Positions 34,442-43,258 of a stretch of DNA of 53,394 nucleotides are shown here, in pieces (position 1 is the stretch's first letter; every line of letters begins with the position of its first letter). The stretch covers positions 1 through 53,394 of the IMG/VR virus record IMGVR_UViG_3300027963_003320, one strand, 5' to 3'. Made by a program: the position numbers and the translations under genes. The DNA comes from a virus. Under the pieces are notes generated by a model. The model did not search any database and was not told the origin of the DNA. It saw only the letters and a program-made list of their open reading frames with translations.

Positions 34442-35098
34442 ATGAAAGCAAAGTTATTGCATCTAAAAAGTAACGCAAGGAACTATTTTGAAAAGTTTCT
34501 TATTGGTTTTGTTGGTCTATGGGTTGTAAGTGCATTATTATTTGAAGTAGTAATGATTACTTTGGAAATGTCAGGTAAAACCGAAACCACACAAGCGGTA
34601 TCGAATTGGTTTAGTTGGCATTTTGATGGAAGATTTAAAAATAGTCCAGAAAATATAATGTACAACGCCGAAGAACATATTTGGGTTGAAAGTGTTACCA
34701 ACGAAGTTAAAATTGGTAAGTTAGCAGGAAATAGAAAATTGGAGTTTGGTGTTAAGAATATTTTAGAAGAGTATTTACAGGAAAGAGGATTAGACCTTGC
34801 AACTGATGCAACACAAAGATTAAAAGTTTCAATTATATATTTGGATGTTTTGACTACAAAGAAAAATGTTTCTATTTTTCATAGTGGAGAAGAAACGGTG
34901 GTAATTCGTTTGAGAGGAACATTATACAAAGATGGTAAAAAAGATAAAGAGGTTATAGTAGAGGAAAGCTCGTCAGAAATCTCAATGTCAACTCTTATAG
35001 TAGATGAGGGTGGTAAATTTAATCAGACATCATTGAGTAACGCACTTAAAAAGGCTTCTGACAAATTAATCACTAAACTATTAGGAGAAAAAAAATGA
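34442..35098 (+). CDS. Membrane-anchored protein with CsgG-like domain (1)
   Basis: A 218-residue protein. One hydrophobic segment (about residues 20-42, FLIGFVGLWVVSALLFEVV) anchors it. The remaining part has FGVKNILEEYLQERG, a strand pair (LKVSIIYLDVL, VVIRLRGTLY), then GGKFNQTSLSNALKKASDKL. The same order occurs in the CsgG-like protein at 43259 (ANIVLEYLDN ... KFNQSTISISTKKALDIA), so I take the two as distant relatives. A partial -7 box (34407-34414) lies upstream. Confidence 0.6.
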   Translation: MKAKLLHLKSNARNYFEKFLIGFVGLWVVSALLFEVVMITLEMSGKTETTQAVSNWFSWHFDGRFKNSPENIMYNAEEHIWVESVTNEVKIGKLAGNRKLEFGVKNILEEYLQERGLDLATDATQRLKVSIIYLDVLTTKKNVSIFHSGEETVVIRLRGTLYKDGKKDKEVIVEESSSEISMSTLIVDEGGKFNQTSLSNALKKASDKLITKLLGEKK

Positions 35099-36753
35099 TA
35101 AAAACACTATTAACGATACTTGGAATACTAGTAATATCCATATCGTCAAATGCACAATTAACAATAAACCAATCAGTAACGCCTACAACAGGTTTAAAGG
35201 TTGGTGATACTATTTCAGTAAAGTATACAGTTGCAAGAGGTACAACTACACCAAGATATTTTTGGTTGAGATATCAATTCAACAATAAAGCATTAGCATA
35301 TGTTTCAACCACATTCTCACAAGGAACATCGGTACAAACATATTACACAAGTTGGACATCATATAAATTTACAGCAAGTACGGCAAATAGTATTACGGCT
35401 AAAGATTTGTATGCACAATATCTAATATCTCCATGGGGTTACGCAACTAACGCAGATTGGAATGTTGGTCAATTGACTGTACAAAGAACAGATGCATCAA
35501 TCAACGGAGATATTGCAACTCAAAAATATGTAATTAAAGATTTGGGTGAATATACAAACATTCATAAATTAGACTTATCTTATTCAATTGACGCAACAAG
35601 TGCATACATTACTCCAATTACAACCGACCCAGGTACAATGTCATTAACAAATGTAACAGGTAACACATCTCAATTCAAAGTAAGAGTTTTGTTTCCAACC
35701 GGATATAATATTGCCGACCATGGAATTTCATTATTACAATTAAACGCAACTAAAACTGATGTTAATTGGGGTACTTCTACATTGGCATATAAACAATTAG
35801 ATGCAAGTGGTGAAGCAACATTTACTACTGAAATTAAAGTTGGGGATACGATTGGGTTAATGGTAAGTCCACCAAACGCTAAAACATGGATGAATAATAT
35901 TATAACAGTATCCGACGCATATAAAGCATTTTTAGGTATTGCTCAAACTGACATTAATGGTACAAAAAACTTTTTCCAATATAATCGAGAAAGAATAATG
36001 GCCAATGTATCTAAAGATGACGGAGCTGGTACAGGTATTTACAATGAGACAGACGCATATTATTTATTTTCACATGTAATGGGTATAGATGTGAGTACAC
36101 AAGCATATATCCCATCATCTACCGCAACATCACTTCGTTATGGTAGTTCATTATTAAATCAAGGATGGTTAGATGGTACAAACAAATATATAACAATAGT
36201 AACATCACCAACACAGGTTGTAGATATGGTTTTTGCTTGGAATGGTGATTTAGATTTTTCTCACTCATCTTCTCTAACCGAAATTGCAAGTAGAATTGCA
36301 GCCGGTACTTATGCAAATTCAATAAAAGATAATACAGCAACAATTAAATCATTTGGAGTTCAATCAATGTCATATACACCAACGATTGAGGAAGCTAAAT
36401 TAGGTTTGGCATCTACAATTGTGAATGGTAAAGTAGTATTGACAGGAACATTGACAAGAGAGGGATTAGCGGGTTTAGAGGTAATCTTACAATACGATAA
36501 TACTAAATTAACTTTTGACAATATTTTATTTGACGCAGGAGCAGGTGTAACTAACTTTTCAACAAACGGAGATGGTAGATTAACATTTGGTTCTATGGAC
36601 CAGACAAAAGTAGGTAGAATTAGAATAGGTACTCCATACAAATTAACATTTATTCCAAAAGAAACTATAACAAATACTGCAGGTTTATTCTATACAGTTT
36701 TAGCTGACGCAGTTGATGGAGCCGGAAATAAGATTAACTTAATAGTTGAGTAA
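35095..36753 (+). CDS. Secreted protein with dockerin-like and cohesin-like regions
   Basis: A 552-residue exported protein. Residues 1-21 are a signal peptide ending SSNA. The rest is Thr/Ser-rich beta structure. Around residues 275-340 a DAYKAFLGIAQTDINGTKNF segment and an IYNETDAYYLFSHV segment resemble the two halves of a dockerin, though the calcium loop is imperfect. The last 115 residues (LEVILQYDNTKLTFDNILF onward) look like a cohesin-type beta sandwich. It pairs with the next gene, which has the same plan. Confidence 0.68.
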   Translation: MIKTLLTILGILVISISSNAQLTINQSVTPTTGLKVGDTISVKYTVARGTTTPRYFWLRYQFNNKALAYVSTTFSQGTSVQTYYTSWTSYKFTASTANSITAKDLYAQYLISPWGYATNADWNVGQLTVQRTDASINGDIATQKYVIKDLGEYTNIHKLDLSYSIDATSAYITPITTDPGTMSLTNVTGNTSQFKVRVLFPTGYNIADHGISLLQLNATKTDVNWGTSTLAYKQLDASGEATFTTEIKVGDTIGLMVSPPNAKTWMNNIITVSDAYKAFLGIAQTDINGTKNFFQYNRERIMANVSKDDGAGTGIYNETDAYYLFSHVMGIDVSTQAYIPSSTATSLRYGSSLLNQGWLDGTNKYITIVTSPTQVVDMVFAWNGDLDFSHSSSLTEIASRIAAGTYANSIKDNTATIKSFGVQSMSYTPTIEEAKLGLASTIVNGKVVLTGTLTREGLAGLEVILQYDNTKLTFDNILFDAGAGVTNFSTNGDGRLTFGSMDQTKVGRIRIGTPYKLTFIPKETITNTAGLFYTVLADAVDGAGNKINLIVE

Positions 36754-38657
36754 TGAAAAAATTATTAGTTACATTCCTTTTAACAATATTATCATTCGTA
36801 ACCTACTCTCAATCAGGAGTGGGTTATGTTAATTATACCTCTTACAAAACACATAATGGTACGGGGGTAACAAACCAATACCTACAATTTCCATATACGG
36901 CAGCCGAATTTGACAATATATTAAACACAGCAAATTCAAATACAACCATAACAAGTACAGGAGAAGTTACTCTCGCAACTATGTGTAATGGTTCAACCGG
37001 AACACCACATTGGGGAGGTGATTTTTACGCAATTAAATTTGAATTTTGGTTTATCCCAACACAAACGGGTAGTTATTCATTTGGTATTAATTCAGATGAT
37101 GCAAGTGATTTATCCGTAGATGGAACAATGATAACAACTTTCTATGGTGGACATGCTTCCTATGCATATTATTATGGTTCAACAAATATGGTTGCTGGTA
37201 CAAGGTATAAGATAGTTGTTAGATATCAAGAATATGGTGGGGGTGATGCACTTTATGTAAGATGGTCAAGACCAAATGCACCAAATTCATATTCATATTG
37301 GAATGAAGAAGTAACAAATATCAATAGTACACCAACTAAAAAAGCAGTAGCAAATTTTAATTTGAATACCAATCTAACAGCAACAACATTTGCAGTAGCT
37401 TCGGCACTAAGTTCTGCAGGTTTGGTTGACATAACAACATCATTAGATAGTACTAAAATATCAAGCGGAACTAAGGGAACAATTGTAGGTGGAGAAGTTG
37501 AATGGTCATATATTGATTTAGGTGCAACAACAAGCACATTACACATTGATATGAGAAAATTTGGTAATACAACACCATCATCGGTTTCTCAAATAAATTT
37601 ATTAGATGTTTATGATGGTAATGTAACTTATATTAGTAATGATGGAACATGGTCAAATTATACTATCCCCTCATCTCTACCAAAAGTAACCAATGGAACA
37701 TCAACCAATACTCAATATATTAGAAATGGTAATGGATACTACGCATTTAAGTGTGAGGTAACATTTGCATCAGTAATGGCATATAATCCTCAATCAATAT
37801 CCGTAACAACTACAAATACAATATCAACTTTATATAATAGTATTGTGACGGTGTCGGATGTTTATTTGGCATTTAAGGAATTTGCAAATGGTGGTATATT
37901 TGGAAATCAAAGTGGTAACGAATTTACATATGGTATTCAGTATAAGAATGCAGATATAAATGATGATGGATATTTTAATGAAAAGGATTGTTTTGCATTA
38001 CTACAAAATTTGACAGGTGCAAAAACATTAGTAGATACATTCAACTTAAATAAAACAATGAGAATTATACCACAAACAAAATATGATAGTATTGGTAAAT
38101 CTAATTGGACAACATTTACAACACCATTGGGTAGTGGGTATTCATTTGATATAAACACAGGTAAAGCATCCGATACATTAAACTTAACAATGGCTTGGAA
38201 AGGTGATGTAAACATATCACATTCAACAACACCTAAGTCAAATGGTATTACTACAATGAGTATTAAAACTATGAATGTGGTTAGTACCGATATTAACGCA
38301 TCTATAATGACGGAAATAATTGGTGATAGTATTTATGCATATATTACATTAGACCCATTAGGACAAAATGTAGTAGGTACTCAATTCCAATTAAACTATG
38401 ATAATTCGGTCTTAAAGTTCAAAGGAATACAATTTACTACAAATGGTTCACCTACTAACTATGCAAGTGATAAGGGTGATTACATCAATTTGGGTTCGTT
38501 GGTAAGTGATGGTAGTACAAGTTTAGATAAGACAACAACATATAAGATTTCATTTTCGTCAAACACAAAATTGGATAACATATTGGGTTTAATTTCAATA
38601 GGTTCAACGGACGCAGTTAATAAAGATGGAAAAACACTAAAAATAAAAATAAACTAA
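36753..38657 (+). CDS. Secreted protein with PA14, dockerin and cohesin-like domains
   Basis: A 634-residue exported protein with signal peptide (1-19, ending TYS). Residues 20-170 form a PA14-like carbohydrate-binding domain (FWFIPTQTGSYSFGINSDDA, YKIVVRYQEYGGG). Residues 401-412 are a perfect dockerin/EF-hand calcium loop, DINDDGYFNEKD. The C-terminus (about 515-634) is cohesin-like (FQLNYDNSVLKFKGIQF). Having both partners of a cohesin-dockerin pair in each of two adjacent proteins suggests they bind to each other. Confidence 0.75.
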   Translation: MKKLLVTFLLTILSFVTYSQSGVGYVNYTSYKTHNGTGVTNQYLQFPYTAAEFDNILNTANSNTTITSTGEVTLATMCNGSTGTPHWGGDFYAIKFEFWFIPTQTGSYSFGINSDDASDLSVDGTMITTFYGGHASYAYYYGSTNMVAGTRYKIVVRYQEYGGGDALYVRWSRPNAPNSYSYWNEEVTNINSTPTKKAVANFNLNTNLTATTFAVASALSSAGLVDITTSLDSTKISSGTKGTIVGGEVEWSYIDLGATTSTLHIDMRKFGNTTPSSVSQINLLDVYDGNVTYISNDGTWSNYTIPSSLPKVTNGTSTNTQYIRNGNGYYAFKCEVTFASVMAYNPQSISVTTTNTISTLYNSIVTVSDVYLAFKEFANGGIFGNQSGNEFTYGIQYKNADINDDGYFNEKDCFALLQNLTGAKTLVDTFNLNKTMRIIPQTKYDSIGKSNWTTFTTPLGSGYSFDINTGKASDTLNLTMAWKGDVNISHSTTPKSNGITTMSIKTMNVVSTDINASIMTEIIGDSIYAYITLDPLGQNVVGTQFQLNYDNSVLKFKGIQFTTNGSPTNYASDKGDYINLGSLVSDGSTSLDKTTTYKISFSSNTKLDNILGLISIGSTDAVNKDGKTLKIKIN

Positions 38658-39559
38658 TGAGACATTTAATAGTATTTATAGCATTTATATTTGCTTGTTT
38701 AATTACAGATAAAGCTTTTGGACAAATACAAAAACCTGATACACTACAATTATCACCAAAAGAATTATTTGGAGAAAGTGGTAATATGAATAACTTAGGA
38801 ATATTAGAGTCTTATATTGATTTTTCAAAAGATGTCCTATCATCATCAAACCTTTCAGTAGGTATAATTGGAAAGCAAGTATCTACTACATTAAATTTAG
38901 GATATAGTAAGTCATCAAATAATGGTAAATGGGCTCACTCATTTGCATCATCAATAAATCCTATATGGAACTACTATGGAGTAGGTTATGGTTTTAGTAG
39001 AAATACGGATACAAGAACTACTACATTACAATCATTCTATTCAACCGACTTTAATTTTCAAAAAGATATTACCTTATCATTCATAGATGTATTTAGAACT
39101 AAAAAATGGGGAACATTTGGATATAGTTTAATTGCATCAAAATCATTTTGGAATTCATACGAAGGTGAGTGGGAAGGAAAATATACAGTAGATGAAAATT
39201 ACAATTGGGTGAAAAATATATATCCAATATTACCGGCAGCATCTCAAATAACTTATAGGGGTATGGCAATGTACACATATACATTCAAAACAAAAAGAGT
39301 AAACATCTCACCACAAATATTTGCTATGAGTGATATCTACAAAGTATTCAAAGATGGTACTACATCGGATTTAGCATACTTTGATGATTTCAATTTGGAC
39401 TTATATTGTGGTACATCTATTGATTGGAAAATAACCAAAAGATTTATATTAAACACTAACATCAGATATAATACAACTTGGGATAAATTAAGTGAGTCGG
39501 TTGGATATAAAAAGAGTAACCCAATTCTATTTATGATAGGAACAAATTTTCAATTTTAA
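38657..39559 (+). CDS. Outer-membrane beta-barrel-like protein
   Basis: A 300-residue protein with signal peptide (1-22, ending FGQ) and alternating polar/aromatic strands such as YYGVGYGFSRN and YGYSLIASKSF. It ends in Phe (IGTNFQF), as outer-membrane proteins recognised by BamA do. The RVNISPQIFAMSDIY segment resembles KLTISPQVFTMFAPI in the protein at 44800, so the two barrels are related. It follows the cohesin-like proteins without a gap. Confidence 0.7.
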   Translation: MRHLIVFIAFIFACLITDKAFGQIQKPDTLQLSPKELFGESGNMNNLGILESYIDFSKDVLSSSNLSVGIIGKQVSTTLNLGYSKSSNNGKWAHSFASSINPIWNYYGVGYGFSRNTDTRTTTLQSFYSTDFNFQKDITLSFIDVFRTKKWGTFGYSLIASKSFWNSYEGEWEGKYTVDENYNWVKNIYPILPAASQITYRGMAMYTYTFKTKRVNISPQIFAMSDIYKVFKDGTTSDLAYFDDFNLDLYCGTSIDWKITKRFILNTNIRYNTTWDKLSESVGYKKSNPILFMIGTNFQF

Positions 39560-39903
39560 TGAAAAAGATATTATTCATATTAGCATTGACTTTAATTGGG
39601 TGTAGAAAAGTAGAACCAGTAGTGATAACACCTGTTGTAACAACAAATGTATTCAATAATGCCAAAAACACTATTGATAACGGACAAGAAATACAATTTG
39701 ATTTAACAAAAAATGGTATATATACTCTAACAATGGGCGATAGTACGACCAACCAAGTTTTGACAAGAGAAAGGTTTAATGGTAAAATTGGAATAAATAA
39801 AAAGAAAATATACACTAAATCGTTATCAGTTAAATATTTATATCTGTTATTGGAGGATGAAAACAAAAGTAAAGTAGGAAAAACAATAATAATAGTAAAG
39901 TAA
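39559..39903 (+). CDS. Small lipoprotein (1)
   Basis: A 114-residue protein with a lipoprotein signal: MKKILFILALTLIGC, lipobox LIGC with Cys15. The mature part is a small beta domain (FDLTKNGIYTLTM, VKYLYLLLEDENKSKVG) of about 95 residues that resembles the sandwich of type IX secretion tails. Anchoring by the lipid would place it in the periplasm or on the outer membrane. Confidence 0.7.
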   Translation: MKKILFILALTLIGCRKVEPVVITPVVTTNVFNNAKNTIDNGQEIQFDLTKNGIYTLTMGDSTTNQVLTRERFNGKIGINKKKIYTKSLSVKYLYLLLEDENKSKVGKTIIIVK

Positions 39904-39904
39904 A

Positions 39905-40285
39905 ATGAGAAAATTAGATAAAATTTTAGGATTAGGATTTTTGTTAACATTGGTATTGCTAAGTTGTAGAAAAACAAACGATGTAATATTGATAAACCAA
40001 ATCCCATCGGAATTAGCAATTAATAGTGTAAGTGGTATTAAATTGGAAACACCATTTGTAACATCACAAGTATCTATGAATGTTAAAAGTGAAGTAGCAC
40101 AAACAGTGACTATTAAGATTTTTGACATATCTAATCGTGTAGTATCAAAGTCAACAAGTGATGTGAAAGCAGGTGATAATGTATTAAAAGTATATACAAC
40201 CGCATTACCATCATCAGCATATAGAATTGCATTATTTGATAACAAAGGTAATCAATTAGGAATAACAGATTTTAATAAAATATAA
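39905..40285 (+). CDS. Small lipoprotein (2), T9SS-tail-like fold
   Basis: A 126-residue lipoprotein with lipobox VLLSC (Cys20 or 21). The mature domain VTIKIFDISNRVVSK ... AGDNVLKVYTTALPSSAYRIALFDNKG closely follows the Por-secretion-system C-terminal sandwich of Bacteroidota. Its last 12 codons (ending NQLGITDFNKI) form a 36-bp sequence that is repeated exactly after the next gene. This shows that the next gene is an inserted cassette. Confidence 0.72.
   Translation: MRKLDKILGLGFLLTLVLLSCRKTNDVILINQIPSELAINSVSGIKLETPFVTSQVSMNVKSEVAQTVTIKIFDISNRVVSKSTSDVKAGDNVLKVYTTALPSSAYRIALFDNKGNQLGITDFNKI
40250..40285 (+). repeat. 36-bp perfect direct repeat, copy 1
   Basis: The last 36 bases of the lipoprotein gene including its TAA. 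It is identical to 41018-41053 at all 36 positions. Confidence 0.95.
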
Positions 40286-40296
40286 AACTAAATAAA

Positions 40297-41013
40297 ATGG
40301 CAGACAGAAACGGAGACGGAATAGTATATCATCGCTCAGATTGCGGAGATAACAATGTAAGATGGTATGGATTTGGTGGCGACGGCCCTTGTTCAACATG
40401 TGAATCATGGGGACTTACCGACAAAGCAATACGATATATTCATGACCATCCTGAAACAAATCATAGAATTGAAGATGTGACCGGTAGAGAATGGGAAGAA
40501 GAAGTAGCACCGGTACTGATTAATATTGGAAATCAAATAGAGTCCGTAATTAAAGAAGGTTATGAAGAAGTAAAAGATGGTGTATACGATGCATACCAAT
40601 GGGCAGACAAAAACGCTTGTAATATAGTGGTAACCGCAGCTATTTCAGCGGGAATTGTTTACGCATTTACGCCAGAGCCGGCAAACCCAACGGCGGTGGC
40701 AACATCAACTACTCTATCAGCAATGGCATCAACTATTACTAGTATGGCTGTTAAAGTTGCGGTAGTAGGAGAAATGAGTGAAATCATAACAAATGCATTT
40801 TTACTAATACCGTATGTAAGTGATAGTATTGACCATACATTATTAAAAAATATAATTTCAAATTGTTTAGCTAAAAGTTTAGATTCTGCAGCGTTGTGGG
40901 CAACACCAGCTGGAGTTGGTATTGCAATTGGAGCAGCATTTGCACCGGTTATTGCAGATTTGATATGTACAAAAACTTGTCCTGAAGGATTTACTAAAGC
41001 ATTCACAGGATAA
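40297..41013 (+). CDS. Cargo protein with hydrophobic helices, unknown function
   Basis: A 238-residue protein without a signal peptide, unlike its neighbours. The N-terminal 70 residues contain C16, C32 and C35 and several His, a possible metal-binding domain. Three hydrophobic stretches follow (about residues 108-126, 130-158 and 200-225: NIVVTAAISAGIVYAF, TLSAMASTITSMAVKVAVVG, AGVGIAIGAAFAPVIADLI). Such a plan is found in membrane-active effectors, but no family is recognised. Confidence 0.65.
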   Translation: MADRNGDGIVYHRSDCGDNNVRWYGFGGDGPCSTCESWGLTDKAIRYIHDHPETNHRIEDVTGREWEEEVAPVLINIGNQIESVIKEGYEEVKDGVYDAYQWADKNACNIVVTAAISAGIVYAFTPEPANPTAVATSTTLSAMASTITSMAVKVAVVGEMSEIITNAFLLIPYVSDSIDHTLLKNIISNCLAKSLDSAALWATPAGVGIAIGAAFAPVIADLICTKTCPEGFTKAFTG

Positions 41014-41017
41014 TATT

Positions 41018-41053
41018 AATCAATTAGGAATAACAGATTTTAATAAAATATAA
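41018..41053 (+). repeat. 36-bp perfect direct repeat, copy 2
   Basis: Identical to 40250-40285. Here it is not part of a gene and lies between the cassette stop and the ATG at 41055. Confidence 0.95.
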
Positions 41054-41054
41054 T

Positions 41055-41402
41055 ATGGCAAAGGCAACAAAAACAACAAAGACATCGGAAGAAGCTGCAA
41101 TGGCTAAAAACGAAAAACATAATGACGGAACTATGAGTGGTTTGAAAAAAACTATGATTGGTACAGTTGGTACATTGGTAACTGCAGGTGGAGCATTTTT
41201 AATGACTTACTTACAAAAACCAAAAGAGAGTGATAAACAAGTTCAACCTCAATCAATCAACATCAACATGCCGGCTCAACAACAAGCAGCAGGTGGTAAA
41301 ACTGTAATCATCAAAGAAAAAAGTGCAACTCCTGCAACTGCAGCACCAAAACCTAAAAAGAAAGAAGGTGATGAGTTTAAAGAAGAAGCACCAAAATGGT
41401 AA
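41055..41402 (+). CDS. Small membrane protein with charged tail
   Basis: A 115-residue protein. Residues 1-30 are Lys/Thr/Glu-rich, residues 33-52 a membrane helix (MIGTVGTLVTAGGAFLMTYL), and the rest a Pro/Gln/Lys-rich tail. There is no signal peptidase site, so it is probably anchored with the tail on one side of the inner membrane. A 31-residue membrane reading frame overlaps its end. Confidence 0.62.
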   Translation: MAKATKTTKTSEEAAMAKNEKHNDGTMSGLKKTMIGTVGTLVTAGGAFLMTYLQKPKESDKQVQPQSININMPAQQQAAGGKTVIIKEKSATPATAAPKPKKKEGDEFKEEAPKW

Positions 41403-41491
41403 TATGGTATCAAATAGGAACGGTAGTATTCTTTATAGGACTAATATCGTTTTTAATTAGACAGGCATTAAAAATTAAAAAAGATAAATAG
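41396..41491 (+). CDS. 31-residue single-helix membrane protein
   Basis: A short reading frame from ATG 41396 to TAG 41491, overlapping the upstream gene by seven bases. The product MVIWYQIGTVVFFIGLISFL continues with a Lys-rich end (KIKKDK). It is a single membrane helix with positive-inside charge. Its small size and location between two membrane-protein genes make it a possible lysis or holin helper. Confidence 0.5.
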   Translation: MVIWYQIGTVVFFIGLISFLIRQALKIKKDK

Positions 41492-41525
41492 GTTACATAG
41501 TTATAAACATTTTAAAAACAAAACT

Positions 41526-41789
41526 ATGACATTTAAAGAATGGGTAATTGACATTTTCAAAGACGAAAGAGGTGCAATTTCCGTAAAACCAGTAATCGCA
41601 TTTATAGGTTCATTATTCCTTTGTGGAACAATGTTAGCTAATTCATTTACCGAAGACCATTTCAAACCAGCAGCTGAATTAGTAAATGCCGTAATGGTAA
41701 TTACTGCTATCGGTATGGGTGCAGATACTTTGGATAAATTTACTAGCAAAAAAGTAGAAGAACCTAAAAAAGAAGAAGAATTAGGATAA
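41526..41789 (+). CDS. Two-helix membrane protein, candidate holin
   Basis: An 87-residue protein. Two hydrophobic segments (about residues 22-40, KPVIAFIGSLFLCGTML, and 52-68, LVNAVMVITAIGMGA) are joined by a short acidic loop. The C-terminus is Lys/Glu-rich. The DERGxxSVKPVIA start and GMGADTLDKF ending recall small proteins named holin in phages of Bacteroidota. It is the last gene before a strong terminator. Confidence 0.62.
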   Translation: MTFKEWVIDIFKDERGAISVKPVIAFIGSLFLCGTMLANSFTEDHFKPAAELVNAVMVITAIGMGADTLDKFTSKKVEEPKKEEELG

Positions 41790-41806
41790 CAATTTCTTAA
41801 TATAGA

Positions 41807-41833
41807 AACCCTCACTTTATGTGGGGGTTTTTT
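41807..41833 (+). terminator. Rho-independent terminator
   Basis: AACCCTCAC (41807-41815) pairs with GTGGGGGTT (41821-41829) around loop TTTAT, followed by a T-run to 41833. It ends the transcript of the exported-protein genes and candidate holin. Confidence 0.9.
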
Positions 41834-41837
41834 ATTT

Positions 41838-42539
41838 ATGTATATGAATAACTTATTAACGATAGTAATACCTTGTAAAAATGAAAAAGATAACATATAT
41901 GAGTGTATTGGATTTATTGCAAAGCAAGTGGGGTTCGCAGGAACTAGAGTTATTATTGCAGATACTTCCGATGAGGAGGATAGTTTAAATTTTTTACAAT
42001 ATACGGAGGATAACTACCGATATTCACTAAATATTGAACTAATCAAAGGTGGGTTTCCTGCAAAGGCAAGATTAGAAGGTAGTAAATTAGTAACCACTCC
42101 GTATGTATTATTTTTAGATGCAGACATAATGTTACAAAATAAATTCTTATTAGGTGAGTGCTTGGCATATAATACGGATTTAGTGACTGTACCATTTCAA
42201 ACCGAAACTGGATTTAATTGGATATTCCGTTTATTTGATATTCAGCAACAATTGAGTAATCTATTAGGAACACCATTCGCAATTGGTGGATTTCAATTGT
42301 GGAAAACGGAAGCATATTGGAAAACAGGTGGATATGATGAAACTCATTTATTTGCAGAAGATTATTGGGTTTCACAAAAAGCAGAAGTAATGAAAATACA
42401 TAATACAAAAGGAGTATGGACATCTGCAAGAAGATTTAAGAACAAAGGATTTTTTTACATGTTTATATTAAGTATAAAATGCTACATCAACCGAAACAAT
42501 ACAGAGTTTTTCAAACATCACCATCAATATTGGACATGA
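41838..42539 (+). CDS. Glycosyltransferase family 2
   Basis: A 233-residue GT2 enzyme, possibly starting at the second Met (41844). TIVIPCKNEKDNIYECI is the classical N-terminal strand, FLDADIML the DxD and GGFQLWKTEAYWKTGGYDE the acceptor region; EDYWVSQKA supplies the ED catalytic base. The protein lacks a C-terminal membrane segment. Its TGA overlaps the ATG of an LpxH-like gene, so both act in one transcript, apart from the main glycan operon. Confidence 0.88.
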   Translation: MYMNNLLTIVIPCKNEKDNIYECIGFIAKQVGFAGTRVIIADTSDEEDSLNFLQYTEDNYRYSLNIELIKGGFPAKARLEGSKLVTTPYVLFLDADIMLQNKFLLGECLAYNTDLVTVPFQTETGFNWIFRLFDIQQQLSNLLGTPFAIGGFQLWKTEAYWKTGGYDETHLFAEDYWVSQKAEVMKIHNTKGVWTSARRFKNKGFFYMFILSIKCYINRNNTEFFKHHHQYWT

Positions 42540-43252
42540 AATATAAAGCAATTATAGTATCTGATTTACATTTAGGAACAAAGGATAGTAAGGCTGAAGA
42601 GTTTATACAATTTATAGAGGAACATCCAACTGACCTACTAATTTTGAATGGAGATATAATAGATGGGTGGGCATTAAATAGAGGTACAAAATGGAAAAAA
42701 CAACATACCAAAGTAATCAGTAAGTTATTAAAGTTATCTAACAAAACACAATTAGTTTGGATAAGAGGTAATCATGATGAATTCATACAAGAGTTTATTG
42801 GTAGTCACTTTGGCGGTATTGAAATTAGAGAAGATTATGTTTTGGAATTAAGTCATAAAAAGTATTACATATTTCACGGAGATGTGATTGATGTGTTTAT
42901 TACAAAGTATAAGTGGTTGTCCAAAATAGGGGCAATAGGGTACGATTTTGCACTTACTTTGAATAGATGGTACAATCACTACCGAAAGTGGAGAAAGCTT
43001 CCATATCAGTCTATATCACAAAAAATAAAAGCAGGTGTAAAGGTTGCAACAAACTACATAAACGATTTTGAAGTAACTGCATTATCTATGGCTACCAAAA
43101 AAGGATGTGATGGGGTGATGTGTGGTCATATACATCAACCCGAAGATAGAATGATAAATGGTAAAAGATATGTTAATAGTGGAGATTGGGTAGAGAATAT
43201 GTCAGCTATTTGTATTGATAACGATGAAAATCTATATTTATACAAAAGATAA
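42536..43252 (+). CDS. LpxH-like metallophosphoesterase (UDP-2,3-diacylglucosamine hydrolase type)
   Basis: A 238-residue enzyme starting at ATG 42536, which overlaps the upstream TGA. The five calcineurin-type metal motifs are present: SDLHLG, NGDIIDGW, RGNHDE, FHGDVIDVF and CGHIHQPE. The size and FHGDVID/GHIHQPE pattern match LpxH, which makes lipid X in lipid A synthesis at the inner membrane. A phage version with a glycosyltransferase could change the host lipopolysaccharide. Other phosphoesterase substrates are possible. Confidence 0.82.
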   Translation: MKYKAIIVSDLHLGTKDSKAEEFIQFIEEHPTDLLILNGDIIDGWALNRGTKWKKQHTKVISKLLKLSNKTQLVWIRGNHDEFIQEFIGSHFGGIEIREDYVLELSHKKYYIFHGDVIDVFITKYKWLSKIGAIGYDFALTLNRWYNHYRKWRKLPYQSISQKIKAGVKVATNYINDFEVTALSMATKKGCDGVMCGHIHQPEDRMINGKRYVNSGDWVENMSAICIDNDENLYLYKR

Positions 43253-43258
43253 GTATGT

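Larger units (their letters stand above)
40286..41053 (+). other. Inserted one-gene cassette bounded by 36-bp direct repeats
   Basis: The 768-bp stretch between the end of repeat copy 1 and the end of copy 2 holds a single gene (40297-41013). Removing it would restore lipoprotein gene, TAA, then the next ATG at 41055. No transposase is present. The likely origin is recombination at the end of the lipoprotein gene, or a tandem duplication followed by replacement. Confidence 0.7.

Noticed and set aside
40286-41053. Insertion sequence with transposase
   Set aside because: The cassette has no inverted ends or transposase, and the 36-bp repeats are part of a gene.
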